From NCBI RefSeq assembly GCF_029277305.1, contig NZ_CP119526.1: 64,000 nucleotides of DNA, one strand, 5' to 3'. Origin of the DNA: Guptibacillus hwajinpoensis (GTDB lineage: Bacteria; Bacillota; Bacilli; Bacillales; Guptibacillaceae). The translations under genes and the position numbers were made by a program. Shown piece by piece: positions 8,377 through 15,877 of the stretch (positions are counted from its first letter, which is position 1; each line of letters opens with the position of its first letter). The notes below the pieces were generated by a model, which was given only the letters and a program-made list of their open reading frames with translations, was not told the DNA's origin and ran no database searches.

Positions 8377-9564
8377 TTATTGATAAACGTCTGTAGAAGG
8401 TTTAAAAGCAACCCAAGAGAACCAGAAATGATTACCATGAACGATTGGTTCCAGCTGAGATCCTTCGAGCGGTCCTGACGTTGCTTTACCAAAGATATCC
8501 CAGGTGCTACCGGTCTCATTGTCTACAATGTCATTCCCATCTTGTTTGAAAGTTAATTTTTCTCCATCGACGGTCGGGTAAAAGACTCCAGAAGCACCAA
8601 CGTCTTTTCCATCAGCGATAACCTTTGAATCGAGTGCTGAAGCTGTCCCTTTTTTGAAAAAAATAACAACGTTCTCTCCAGCAATTTGATCATGAATGAC
8701 AGGATGGTCCAGCAAAACAGAATAAGGATAAGCCTTATCTTCATTGTCTAGTGAAACAGCAACAACTCTTTCCATCGCAGGTAATTGTCCGTGATCTTCT
8801 TCTTTACTAAATAACGTAGAGCTGCGGCTATCGTATCCCTGGTAAGGATTTTGGCCGTATTTACGGTCATGTCCTGTTTCTCTAGACATTACAATTCCAT
8901 CTGGAAACGATGACATGAAATTCTCAAAGCTAACGAGACTAGATGGTAGCATTGTCAATTGATTCCCGACTATATCACCAACAATCGCTTCTCCGGTGAG
9001 TTGTTGCCATAACGTTTCTGTTGTCCGGTCGTACATGACGAGATCTGAGTTAACGAGTAATCCAGACGTTCCGAACTCGTAAGTTTCTCCGTTCACTTCC
9101 CGATCGAACACAATGGCTGAGTTACATAGAGGACAGAAACTGATTAAGACAGGTTTGTCCCCAACAACGTCATTCACAATCTCATGCCAAATCAGAATTT
9201 GGAGCGGATAGGCGCGAGCGTCCCCGTTAATGTTGACGACCATGACTGGTTCCTCAGGGGAGAGCCAGTCTTTTGCTTCACGTAAAGAAATGAATTCAGG
9301 GTTTTCAATAGAAGGAATGCCATCTCTTGGTGGACCACCTGACACGAATTCATCATAAGGAATCGTATGTTTCTCCCAATTCGTTTCCCAGTTTGCTGAA
9401 AGGGCTTCGAGCCTTGGCGGTAGCGGGTTGTTAAGTACTTCTACAGTGCTTGTCTTCGGTTGTTCTGGCGGATTGTTGTCAGGTGCTGATTGACCAGATG
9501 AACAGGCGGAGAGAAAGAGGCTGACACTGATACTAATGAGTGTAAGGTATCGTCTTCTCATCAA
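8377..9564 (-). CDS. DUF3179 domain lipoprotein
   Basis: A 395-residue exported protein. An arginine-rich start (MMRRRYL), hydrophobic stretch and lipobox LSAC give lipid attachment at Cys20. The body is DUF3179: NGDARAYPLQILIWHEIVND, SFCPLCNSAIVFDR with a CPLC pair, and a second AYPYSVLL-type repeat. The family is widespread in bacteria and haloarchaea; its biochemical role is unknown, and the Cys pair may bind metal or be redox-active. A strong AGGAGG precedes the ATG. It is monocistronic, about 190 bp upstream of mprF on the same strand. Confidence 0.88.
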   Translation of the reverse strand: MMRRRYLTLISISVSLFLSACSSGQSAPDNNPPEQPKTSTVEVLNNPLPPRLEALSANWETNWEKHTIPYDEFVSGGPPRDGIPSIENPEFISLREAKDWLSPEEPVMVVNINGDARAYPLQILIWHEIVNDVVGDKPVLISFCPLCNSAIVFDREVNGETYEFGTSGLLVNSDLVMYDRTTETLWQQLTGEAIVGDIVGNQLTMLPSSLVSFENFMSSFPDGIVMSRETGHDRKYGQNPYQGYDSRSSTLFSKEEDHGQLPAMERVVAVSLDNEDKAYPYSVLLDHPVIHDQIAGENVVIFFKKGTASALDSKVIADGKDVGASGVFYPTVDGEKLTFKQDGNDIVDNETGSTWDIFGKATSGPLEGSQLEPIVHGNHFWFSWVAFKPSTDVYQ

Positions 9565-9724
9565 AAACCTCCTATCAAGTATGGTGTTTGTTTCTATTTT
9601 ACGCTGTTAGGAGAGAAAGCAAAGTAGTCTAGCTTACACTTATAGTGCGAATGACGCAGATCTGTGGAATTGGTTATTGTCATTAGTACCAGTGATGAGA
9701 TGGGGAAAGTCCATATATGCAAAA

Positions 9725-9764
9725 GAAAGAAGGATGATGTCTAAGGTGACATCATCCTTCTTTC
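9725..9764 (-). terminator. Strong terminator of the CGNR gene
   Basis: A 17-bp perfect stem GAAAGAAGGATGATGTC / GACATCATCCTTCTTTC with a 6-nt loop; on the minus strand TTTT follows. It ends the gene stopping at 9769. Confidence 0.88.
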
Positions 9765-9768
9765 GGTA

Positions 9769-10341
9769 TTACGTATGTTGGGAAGCTTTTGATTTCGAAT
9801 AATGTTTCTTCGCTTTGGTACGGTTGCCGCATACTTCCATTGAACACCATTTCCGCTTCCCTTTCTGGTTCACAAAGAAGGCGAGGCATTCTTCGTTTTC
9901 GCATGCTTTTACTTTACCTAATACACCGTTCGTTTCATGGAGGAGCATTTGAAAGGAAATGAGTGATAGGAGTCCTTTCGTTCCACCTTCTGAAGGGATT
10001 GGTATAAGATTGTTATCTTCTATTTTAAACGAGAGCGGTGTCGATTTGGTTGTGTTGGTGAGCACATCGATCAGATTCGCCTCTGAATCATTTGAAGCAA
10101 AATGCTCACGGCAATGATCACGAAAGTGCTGCACGTCGCTTAGGTGAGTTGAGTCATTTCCCAGTACTTCTACCTGTGTCGGCGTTAGTAAATTATTTTC
10201 TTCCATCAACGCAATCCACTGAACAACGTCAGCTTCTGTTGATAGAAGATCGATTGGGTTGTGATTATGCATTTTCAATGTGTTCATTAAATTAATAAAT
10301 AGGTATTCCGAGAAATGTGGAAAGTTTGTTTTTTGAATCAT
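9769..10341 (-). CDS. CGNR zinc-finger (ABATE domain) predicted regulator
   Basis: A 190-residue protein. The chosen ATG (10339-10341) follows AAGGTG; an in-frame start 22 codons earlier lacks a ribosome site. The N-terminal ABATE-like domain precedes a C-terminal zinc ribbon: C-x4-C at KACENEECLAFFVN, then RKWCSMEVCGNRTKAKKHY, which contains the CGNR signature. Such proteins are predicted to bind nucleic acid and regulate genes. It is divergent from a thioredoxin gene, and an 11-bp inverted repeat lies between the two starts, suggesting autoregulation and control of trxA. Confidence 0.85.
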   Translation of the reverse strand: MIQKTNFPHFSEYLFINLMNTLKMHNHNPIDLLSTEADVVQWIALMEENNLLTPTQVEVLGNDSTHLSDVQHFRDHCREHFASNDSEANLIDVLTNTTKSTPLSFKIEDNNLIPIPSEGGTKGLLSLISFQMLLHETNGVLGKVKACENEECLAFFVNQKGKRKWCSMEVCGNRTKAKKHYSKSKASQHT

Positions 10342-10400
10342 TGTGAAACACACCTTTTTAGCTTTATCTTTGACATTTATTATAACATAATGTAGCATTC

Positions 10401-10428
10401 TAACCACTAAATAGATTTTTAGTGGTTA
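10401..10428. promoter_or_regulatory. Candidate operator between CGNR regulator and thioredoxin
   Basis: A perfect inverted repeat TAACCACTAAA-N6-TTTAGTGGTTA, 11 bp per arm, lies about 28 bp before the thioredoxin start codon and 60 bp before the CGNR start. No T-run follows, so an operator is more likely than a terminator. Confidence 0.5.
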
Positions 10429-10455
10429 TATAAATAATGAAAGAGGAGAGATAAA

Positions 10456-10770
10456 ATGGCAGTACAAAACTTAACAGACCAAACTTTTGAACAAGAAACG
10501 AAAGAGGGGCTCGTTCTAGCAGATCTTGGAGCACCATGGTGCGGACCTTGTAAGATGATTGCGCCCGTTCTTGATGAACTTGATGAAGAAACAGGAGAAG
10601 AGCTGAAAATTGTTCAGCTTGATGTAGACTCGAATCCTGAAACAGCAAGAAAATATGATGTGATGAGTATCCCAACATTGCTTTTCTTCAAAGACGGTGA
10701 GCTTGTAGAAAATGCAGTTGGATTCCGTACAAAAGAAGAATTAGCAGGTATTGCGAAAAAACACGGTTAA
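10456..10770 (+). CDS. trxA: Thioredoxin
   Basis: A 104-residue cytosolic dithiol-disulfide carrier of standard length. The active site is WCGPC with Cys29 and Cys32, preceded by the buried Asp (LADLGAPWCGPC) and followed by the cis-proline motif SIPTLLFF. It reduces protein disulfides and is itself reduced by thioredoxin reductase. AGAGGAGAG precedes the ATG. LADLGAPW differs from the usual LVDFWAPW, so this is probably a paralogue under local control rather than the main housekeeping thioredoxin. A strong terminator follows. Confidence 0.93.
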   Translation: MAVQNLTDQTFEQETKEGLVLADLGAPWCGPCKMIAPVLDELDEETGEELKIVQLDVDSNPETARKYDVMSIPTLLFFKDGELVENAVGFRTKEELAGIAKKHG

Positions 10771-10796
10771 GAAATTCGTAGTTCATCATATAGAGA

Positions 10797-10840
10797 AAAA
10801 GGAGTGTTACTTATTTAAATGAGTAACACTCCTTTTATTG
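10797..10840 (+). terminator. Terminator of trxA
   Basis: AAAAGGAGTGTTACT (10797-10811) pairs perfectly with AGTAACACTCCTTTT (10822-10836). Confidence 0.88.
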
Positions 10841-10960
10841 CTCCCGTATACGCTGGTGTCATTAGTCACAGCATTGTCAGATTTATAAAGGGAATTACCT
10901 GTTATAATTAGAGTAGAAGTCATGAATCACAACTACTAGTTAATGGAAAGAAGGAACGTT

Positions 10961-11227
10961 ATGAGTACTGAGTCTCAATCCAAAATTATTTTCTCATTGA
11001 GTGTCGTTCAGGTGATCCTTTCGATTTCAATTCTTTTCATGCCAATTATGTACCTCATGCATCCTGAGCAGGAAAGCCTCTTATTATACGGTTTGATTTC
11101 GTTTGGTATTGTGAATCTACTTGCAGGCCTTTCGAAAAGGATTAAGGGTGAGAACCGCTCTGGAATGTTCTACTCCATTGCAGGCGTTGTTTTGTTTGCA
11201 ATCGGCATTAGTTTATCAATCTTCTAA
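10961..11227 (+). CDS. Small three-helix membrane protein
   Basis: An 88-residue protein starting at the ATG after AAGGAACG; an in-frame start six codons upstream is less well placed. It has three hydrophobic stretches (about residues 9-33, 42-60 and 70-88) and few polar residues apart from KRIKGENR between the second and third. No family is recognised. It stands alone between the trxA terminator and the riboswitch. Confidence 0.6.
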   Translation: MSTESQSKIIFSLSVVQVILSISILFMPIMYLMHPEQESLLLYGLISFGIVNLLAGLSKRIKGENRSGMFYSIAGVVLFAIGISLSIF

Positions 11228-11295
11228 TCAATTGGGCTGATACTTTATTAATAGACAGACCTCTGAATATAGTAAATTAAAACAAATTAAATAAG

Positions 11296-11394
11296 GTTAT
11301 CACGAGTGAACGAGAGCACGGGCTCATTGACTTCACAGCAACCTGCCAGCCGGTAAGGTGCTACAACCTGCAAAGCATGGCTTTGAATGATAAC
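11296..11394 (+). promoter_or_regulatory. SAM-I (S-box) riboswitch aptamer
   Basis: P1 is closed by GTTATCA (11296-11302) and TGATAAC (11388-11394). P2 pairs GTGAA with TTCAC around a GAG/CTC inner stem. The conserved CAGCAACCTGCC follows, then AAGGTGCTACAACCTGC, and P4 is CAAAGC-ATG-GCTTTG. These strings in this order are the S-box core, which binds S-adenosylmethionine and favours termination when SAM is plentiful. The AUUGAC in the kink-turn region is slightly off consensus. It controls the gene at 11496, which is not a known methionine gene. Confidence 0.82.
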
Positions 11395-11408
11395 GAACGA
11401 AAAGCGTA

Positions 11409-11460
11409 GGCTCTTTGTTGCATTCATTTGCGATGAAGGGCCTTTTCTCGTTTTCCTTGC
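11409..11460 (+). terminator. Riboswitch expression-platform terminator
   Basis: GGCTCTT (11409-11415) pairs with AAGGGCC (11446-11452), with an inner GTTGC/GCGAT stem, and is followed by TTTTCTCGTTTT. It sits immediately 3' of the aptamer, as in S-box leaders. Confidence 0.75.
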
Positions 11461-11495
11461 TGATACCTTGTTAGAAAGAAAAAGGAGTGATTGGG

Positions 11496-11819
11496 TTGAA
11501 TAGCAATGGGTTTGCTAGGGGCTTATTGGCGAAGCACTATAATGGAGAGAAGTTTCTATTGCATGTAGCTGACGTCATTGAACGACAGTTGAAAGAGTGG
11601 AGCGTTGTGTATGAAGTGATGGTAATGAAGCTTTCTGACTATAAAATCGTCGTGAAAAAGGATAATCGTTATTACGAATTGGTGATTTCTGAAAAGGAAC
11701 TTGATACGCTTCAAGCAACCGCGCCATTTGCGCTAGATCGATTTGTGTGGAAGGAGTTAGAGAAGCAGGGGATAGAGATTGTAAGAGGGTATGGGGATTA
11801 TATTGAGAGAGTGATGTGA
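11496..11819 (+). CDS. Uncharacterised small protein under SAM riboswitch control
   Basis: A 107-residue soluble protein. TTG at 11496 is preferred because AAAGGAG lies eight bases upstream; a GTG at 11487 overlaps that site. The sequence is mixed alpha/beta (…DYKIVVKKDNRYYELVISEKEL…) with no helix long enough to span a membrane, no cysteine motif and no family I recognise. Its position behind an S-box terminator means expression should rise when SAM is low, so a role in methionine, cysteine or methyl metabolism is plausible but inferred. Confidence 0.7.
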   Translation: MNSNGFARGLLAKHYNGEKFLLHVADVIERQLKEWSVVYEVMVMKLSDYKIVVKKDNRYYELVISEKELDTLQATAPFALDRFVWKELEKQGIEIVRGYGDYIERVM

Positions 11820-11827
11820 AAGCGCAG

Positions 11828-11853
11828 TGGGGTCAGGTACGTGTCTGACCCCA
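11828..11853. repeat. Dispersed palindrome copy
   Basis: TGGGGTCAG…CTGACCCCA with centre GTACGTGT, nine bases after the preceding stop codon. One arm has G-T changes, so the centre is not perfect. Confidence 0.8.
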
Positions 11854-11889
11854 ATTTATATCGAACAAGATTGAGCCTAGATAGGACAC

Positions 11890-12114
11890 CTAATACAACA
11901 CTTGTGAGTTTTGACAAGGTGGAAATCCGTTTATATCTTGAATCATAGAGTATTCATATTGTTTTAAAGCGAATTGTGTTTGATACAAATATTCCATGAC
12001 AAGAAGCTTTCCTTCGGATGTACCGCATAAAATACCTGAAGTTCCCTGTCCGTTTGCTAATGATATTCCAACAGGCTGACCCATTAAATATCGAATTTTT
12101 TGATGCCAGGGCAT
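11890..12114 (-). CDS. Small beta-rich protein, possibly LSm/SH3-like
   Basis: A 74-residue protein; the ATG at 12114 is eight bases after AAGGAG, whereas the earlier in-frame starts overlap that site. QPVGISLANGQGTSGILCGT followed by EGKLLVMEYLY reads like a five-strand small barrel (LSm or DUF2642 type), in which a bent strand carries the GxxxGxL turn. Two cysteines are present (ILCG, FPPC). Function is unknown. It is monocistronic and lies next to the LXG locus but lacks features of that system. Confidence 0.6.
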   Translation of the reverse strand: MPWHQKIRYLMGQPVGISLANGQGTSGILCGTSEGKLLVMEYLYQTQFALKQYEYSMIQDINGFPPCQNSQVLY

Positions 12115-12235
12115 TGTCATCACTCCTTTTTACCTATCATATTGAATTGGAATAGATAGGTGCCTATTGGAGAGCAATTTATTCTTAAGTGGATAAAAAT
12201 CATCATTTTATAAGATTCGTTGAATTAGTTTTGTA

Positions 12236-12580
12236 TTATAGGAATATTCCTTTCATTGATCTATATATTACTTGATAGATAATAATAGATAATACGCCTT
12301 GAACAAAGAGTGCAATTGCAAAGAAGATTTTTCTTAAAAACCAATTGTAATTTGCAACTTTTTTATAAATGTAATAACCAGATCCAATCGTCGATATCAT
12401 AAATATATTAATAACTTTCTGTATTAAATTGCTTGGCTTTTCTTCAATAGTAACTGCGAAATAATTAATCATTATTCTTCCAAGTAAAAGGATAAGTACT
12501 CCATAACCAAACTGTATTCCAAGTATGTATCCAAGTATTAATCTGAATATCCCAAAAAATTCCCATATTGTAAATCCCAA
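12236..12580 (-). CDS. Small membrane protein at the end of the LXG toxin locus
   Basis: About 114 residues, best started at TTG 12580, six bases after AAGGTG; a GTG at 12589 overlaps that site. It has three to four hydrophobic segments (…LILGYILGIQFGYGVLILLLG…) and a basic end. No family is recognised. It lies downstream of the toxin and DUF4176 genes and just after the truncated copy of the upstream membrane gene, so it may be another immunity gene or the frameshifted remainder of that copy. Confidence 0.5.
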   Translation of the reverse strand: MGFTIWEFFGIFRLILGYILGIQFGYGVLILLLGRIMINYFAVTIEEKPSNLIQKVINIFMISTIGSGYYIYKKVANYNWFLRKIFFAIALFVQGVLSIIIYQVIYRSMKGIFL

Positions 12581-12611
12581 GTTGTTCACCTTCTTGACTT
12601 TAGTGTATTAA

Positions 12612-12668
12612 TTAAACGAAGTGGTCTGGTAGATGTTTAATTTTCTTATTTTCTGGAATTTTTAGCAT
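12612..12668 (-). pseudogene. Truncated duplicate of the upstream membrane gene (N-terminus only)
   Basis: An ATG at 12668 reads MLKIPENKKIKHLPDHFV and then a stop. The 245-residue membrane protein at 13805 begins MLKIPENKKTRNLPNYMQ. Nine of the first nine residues match, as do the L-P spacing after them. This is the 5' end of a second copy, cut short by a stop codon. Confidence 0.65.
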
Positions 12669-12741
12669 AGTGATCTCTCATCTCGTCCTAACTAAAAATA
12701 CTATCTAAAATCAGAAGAGATTAGATAGCCACACAACAAAT

Positions 12742-12772
12742 CCCTCAATCTGCTTTATGAAACAGAAGAGGG
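12742..12772 (-). terminator. Weak hairpin after DUF4176
   Basis: CCCTC/GAGGG and TCTG/CAGA pair around CTTTATGAAA with small bulges, 18 bp past the DUF4176 stop. The T-tract on the minus strand is poor (ATTTGTTG), so termination would be partial. Confidence 0.35.
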
Positions 12773-12789
12773 ACTATGAAAACATATAA

Positions 12790-13068
12790 TTAAACTTCTT
12801 TCAATACTTCCTGGAATTTCTCCTCTTCATCATTTTTAAATCCCTCAAAAATAACTTGAGCAATGTTTTCGTGATTAAAAAGGTAAGTATGCTCTTGATC
12901 AATAAAACCTTCTGGATAGGGCACACCTATGTAGTCGTACATATCAAGGTCTTGCTCGTTCTCAACTTTTTCTTCATCTAGGTGAAGTTGTTTTCGACCG
13001 TAAATCATTAGTTTTTTGTTGCCACCGTCTAGTAAGACGATGGTGCCGTTTGGGAGTAGTTTTATCAT
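12790..13068 (-). CDS. DUF4176 protein, type VIIb secretion toxin-locus accessory
   Basis: A 92-residue soluble acidic protein. LLPNGTIVLLDGGNKKLMIYGRKQ (seen in pieces from residue 4) and DYIGVPYPEGF are the DUF4176 signature; the C-terminus is a charged helix rich in E and K. DUF4176 genes recur beside LXG toxins in Firmicutes and are thought to be part of the toxin/immunity cassette, with the exact role unclear. It overlaps the upstream membrane gene by one base (TAATG), indicating co-translation. Confidence 0.8.
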   Translation of the reverse strand: MIKLLPNGTIVLLDGGNKKLMIYGRKQLHLDEEKVENEQDLDMYDYIGVPYPEGFIDQEHTYLFNHENIAQVIFEGFKNDEEEKFQEVLKEV

Positions 13069-13805
13069 TATTTGTATACAACACCTTTTCTTTCGTACTT
13101 TTTAAGTAAATTTTTATCAGAAGGTTTATCAAAGAAAACTAATCTCATATTTGTTTTCATAAAAAAGTATTTATGAATGTACTTTGCAGCGAAGTACGAT
13201 AGGAATAGAGTGAAAATTACTGTTGCGATTAAAAACACACTATGCATACCTTTTTCACTATTTTTGGAAGATTGAAATATAATGTAGCCAATACCAGGGG
13301 CTGCAGTTAGAAGAGGAATAAACCTTGTATTGTTATACCATTTGTTGGATTCCTCTATTTTATAATTTATTTCAGAATATTTTTCGATTTGATATTGAAT
13401 CAGAACGGCAATAAGTATTATATGTACTATTGAAAACACAACATAGAACCATAGGTTTGATATTTCGACAAATACATATGAAACTTTTATGCTAGTGATG
13501 AAATTACATATTGCTCCTATTATAGAAAAAACACCCATAAACAAAGTGGTTTCCATCTGTGTTGTGTAAGGGTTTTTGAATAACAATCGGATTAACCATA
13601 AATGTATAAAAATGATTAGTGGAATAGTTATCATGTAAATCAAGTCATTTTTTGGATAGAGCAAAGGAACAGCACTCATATCAAGCAATATGAGACAAAA
13701 CATCGTGATTGTTACCTTTGCACTATCAGGTGATATCATAATGAGGTGTTCCTGCATATAATTTGGAAGGTTTCTAGTTTTTTTGTTTTCAGGAATTTTA
13801 AGCAT
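13068..13805 (-). CDS. Six-helix membrane protein, probable immunity protein of the LXG toxin
   Basis: A 245-residue integral membrane protein. After a basic N-terminus (MLKIPENKKTRNLPNYM) come about six helices between residues 30 and 210, then a basic cytosolic tail ending KKYERKGVVYK. No family name is recognised. It lies 24 bp after the toxin gene and before DUF4176. Membrane immunity proteins are known for LXG toxins that attack the membrane, such as TelE, so the role is inferred from position and from the toxin's hydrophobic C-terminus. A truncated copy of its start lies at 12612-12668. Confidence 0.65.
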   Translation of the reverse strand: MLKIPENKKTRNLPNYMQEHLIMISPDSAKVTITMFCLILLDMSAVPLLYPKNDLIYMITIPLIIFIHLWLIRLLFKNPYTTQMETTLFMGVFSIIGAICNFITSIKVSYVFVEISNLWFYVVFSIVHIILIAVLIQYQIEKYSEINYKIEESNKWYNNTRFIPLLTAAPGIGYIIFQSSKNSEKGMHSVFLIATVIFTLFLSYFAAKYIHKYFFMKTNMRLVFFDKPSDKNLLKKYERKGVVYK

Positions 13806-13829
13806 AATAACCTCCTCTATACCTTTAAA

Positions 13830-15218
13830 TTAATTAACAATACTCTCTGCAGTATCGTTGAACCAACCAGCTACTGATTGTACTCCATTTTTAAAATGAT
13901 CGCCAATTGATTTATTATTTATCTTAAGACCATCTAATACATAGGAAACAGTTAGAGATGCTGCGACTGTGACTGCTGTTCCAAATAATACTGGTGCACC
14001 TGCGCTTACAGCTAATGCAGCAAATGCGCCTCCGACAGCTAGAGTAGCTGCACCGATCGCTACATCAATTACTGCATCTCCAACAATTTTGCTTGAGCTT
14101 TCATCGTTGTGAATATTTTTTCTTGCATTATCGACCGTAGTGATACCTACTCCTAGCCATCCAATTTTACTTTTTACAGCACTAATCGCTCCTGCTTTAC
14201 CATTTAGAAATTTAGAAACATTTAAATTAAGAGAATTCCCTCTATTTACTTGGGATTTGATGTACTTTTGAGTAAAGGTCTTAAAATTTCGTCCATTTTT
14301 AGGAGCGGTTTTAAATTTATTGTACTTTGATTCGTAAACTAGATGTTTAACTTTATCTGATTTACCGACTTTCTCTATCCTAAAACCTCCTTTAACTTCT
14401 CGACCTGCTGAATAAAAGGCAAAACCATCAGTAGCTAGTCTATATGCTCCGCTTGGTCCTTTAAATGGTGCTATAGGATCAATACCAACATCAACAGATT
14501 TCTTCGCCTGAACAGCCTTCCCAACCGTACTCGTCCCAGATGAACCTGAAGACAAACCACTCATCACCGTCTTATAAGCTGGAATAGCACTCATCGTTCC
14601 TACCTGATAACCACTAATCGAAATATCCCCACTTTGAAATCTGGTTGATACTTCTCTTATGTAATTCATGAGTGTGTGGCATTCTTGAAGGACTGCTTCT
14701 AAGTGGTTTGCTTGGCTTTTGTCTAAAGCATGAAGATCTTCAAGAACTTGGGTTGTTTTCTCTTGTCCTCTGTGGACATTTGTATTAAATTCATCTTGCT
14801 GTAATTCTGGAATAAAGATAATGTCATTTACGCTTCGGATAATGGAATTGCTGTCGCTTGTTAGTTGATCAGTTATGTTTTGAGCTTTATGTAATCCATT
14901 CTCCACATCATTAGCAAGAAAATCTTCTCGAACGAATCCAGATTCTTGTGGTTCATATGATTGGATAGAGTTAATCAAATTGACTAGCTTCTCTTCAAAG
15001 TGAGTTATGACATTTTCCAAATAAGTCAGAAAGGGGAGATGACATTCCTGGTAGAATGACCGAACTGCTTTCCCGCCATGACCGTTAAAAGAAGCTTCCA
15101 ATGTAGTAAATCTTTCAATAGATGAACGGAGCTCTGTCGTTTGCGTTCTCATAGTAGTGACGGCAGATCGGGTATGTTCAATACCTTGATGAAGCGATTG
15201 GACGTCTAGTGTTTTCAT
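13830..15218 (-). CDS. LXG-domain type VIIb secretion toxin with glycine-rich hydrophobic C-terminus
   Basis: A 462-residue protein; ATG 15218 follows AAGAGGTG, and a GTG four codons earlier overlaps that site. Residues 1-200 are the helical LXG domain (MKTLDVQSLHQGIEHTRSAV… LEASFNGHGGKAVRSFYQE), which pairs with small WXG-like partners for export. A linker rich in S and G follows. The last 120 residues contain a long glycine/alanine hydrophobic stretch (…IGAATLAVGGAFAALAV… then SAGAPVLFGTAVTV) flanked by charged segments. No nuclease motif is visible. Glycine-zipper pores are known among LXG toxins, so a membrane-attacking toxin is likely. Confidence 0.85.
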   Translation of the reverse strand: MKTLDVQSLHQGIEHTRSAVTTMRTQTTELRSSIERFTTLEASFNGHGGKAVRSFYQECHLPFLTYLENVITHFEEKLVNLINSIQSYEPQESGFVREDFLANDVENGLHKAQNITDQLTSDSNSIIRSVNDIIFIPELQQDEFNTNVHRGQEKTTQVLEDLHALDKSQANHLEAVLQECHTLMNYIREVSTRFQSGDISISGYQVGTMSAIPAYKTVMSGLSSGSSGTSTVGKAVQAKKSVDVGIDPIAPFKGPSGAYRLATDGFAFYSAGREVKGGFRIEKVGKSDKVKHLVYESKYNKFKTAPKNGRNFKTFTQKYIKSQVNRGNSLNLNVSKFLNGKAGAISAVKSKIGWLGVGITTVDNARKNIHNDESSSKIVGDAVIDVAIGAATLAVGGAFAALAVSAGAPVLFGTAVTVAASLTVSYVLDGLKINNKSIGDHFKNGVQSVAGWFNDTAESIVN

Positions 15219-15233
15219 TGTAGCCTTCACCTC

Positions 15234-15512
15234 TTAACGTAATTGAATAGAGGAAGAGAGTTCTTTGTCTGCATTCTCTAATTGTTGTACAGATTCTCGT
15301 ACGGTCTGGTTGTTTTCAGCTAGGATCTGTTTATAAGCGTTGCCGACTTCTGTCATCATGTGATTCAACTCATTCAAGCGATTCACAACATCAAGATTAT
15401 TGCCTTCTCCTGTGTTCTTCGGAAGTTCTGCGTTAAAGGCACTTAAACTTTTTTCAATGCGACTAATGGACTGTTCAATTTCATTGAATTTGACAAGTAG
15501 CTCATGACTCAA
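15234..15512 (-). CDS. YwqI-like (DUF5344) WXG-type partner of the LXG toxin
   Basis: A 92-residue, almost wholly helical protein with heptad patterns (…FNEIEQSISRIEKSLSAFNA…), matching the DUF5344/YwqI family that sits between YwqH and the LXG toxin YwqJ in B. subtilis. It probably forms a helical bundle with the toxin's N-terminus for ESX-type secretion. It starts at TTG, overlapping the previous stop (TTGA), after AAAGGAG. The toxin follows 15 bp later. Confidence 0.8.
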   Translation of the reverse strand: MSHELLVKFNEIEQSISRIEKSLSAFNAELPKNTGEGNNLDVVNRLNELNHMMTEVGNAYKQILAENNQTVRESVQQLENADKELSSSIQLR

Positions 15513-15877
15513 TTGGTATTTCTCCTTTCTCTTGCTTCTTCTTCGAGGCGATGTCTTTCTTGTGTAATGTTCATTTCAAGTGACTGAATTTCGTACCTGA
15601 GATACTGTGCTTTATTTTCCATCGTAATTATTGCTGTGTTTAGCTGATTCGCAGATAGATTTTGATAAGCTAGTTTCATATCTTCTCGAATGTTTTTGAA
15701 TGAGTTCGCTAACTCACCTTCCCATGTAGCAGGGGAGAGTTCAGGAGTATCGATAAGCTGTTTATTTTGGAAGAATTCATTTTGTATACCTTCAAGTTTA
15801 GTTAAGCTTGATTGTAGGCGGATAAGCTGAACTTGTTTTTCAGCTATTTCTGATTGTAAATATGATAAATAGGACAT
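15509..15877 (-). CDS. YwqH-like (DUF5082) WXG-type partner, first gene of the toxin operon
   Basis: A 122-residue coiled-coil protein. ATG 15877 follows AAAGGGGATA; the longer frame from 15922 lacks a site. The helices (…EKQVQLIRLQSSLTKLEG…) flank a WEGELANSFKNIRE turn with the W-x-G motif, and the C-terminus is rich in E and R. DUF5082 proteins head LXG operons in bacilli. No essC or other T7SS core gene is in the window, so the secretion machine must lie elsewhere. Confidence 0.82.
   Translation of the reverse strand: MSYLSYLQSEIAEKQVQLIRLQSSLTKLEGIQNEFFQNKQLIDTPELSPATWEGELANSFKNIREDMKLAYQNLSANQLNTAIITMENKAQYLRYEIQSLEMNITQERHRLEEEARERRNTN

Noticed and set aside
12236..15877. The possibility that a complete type VII secretion apparatus is encoded here
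   Set aside because: No EssC, EsaA, EssB or YukD-like gene is present; only effector, partners and probable immunity genes are seen.
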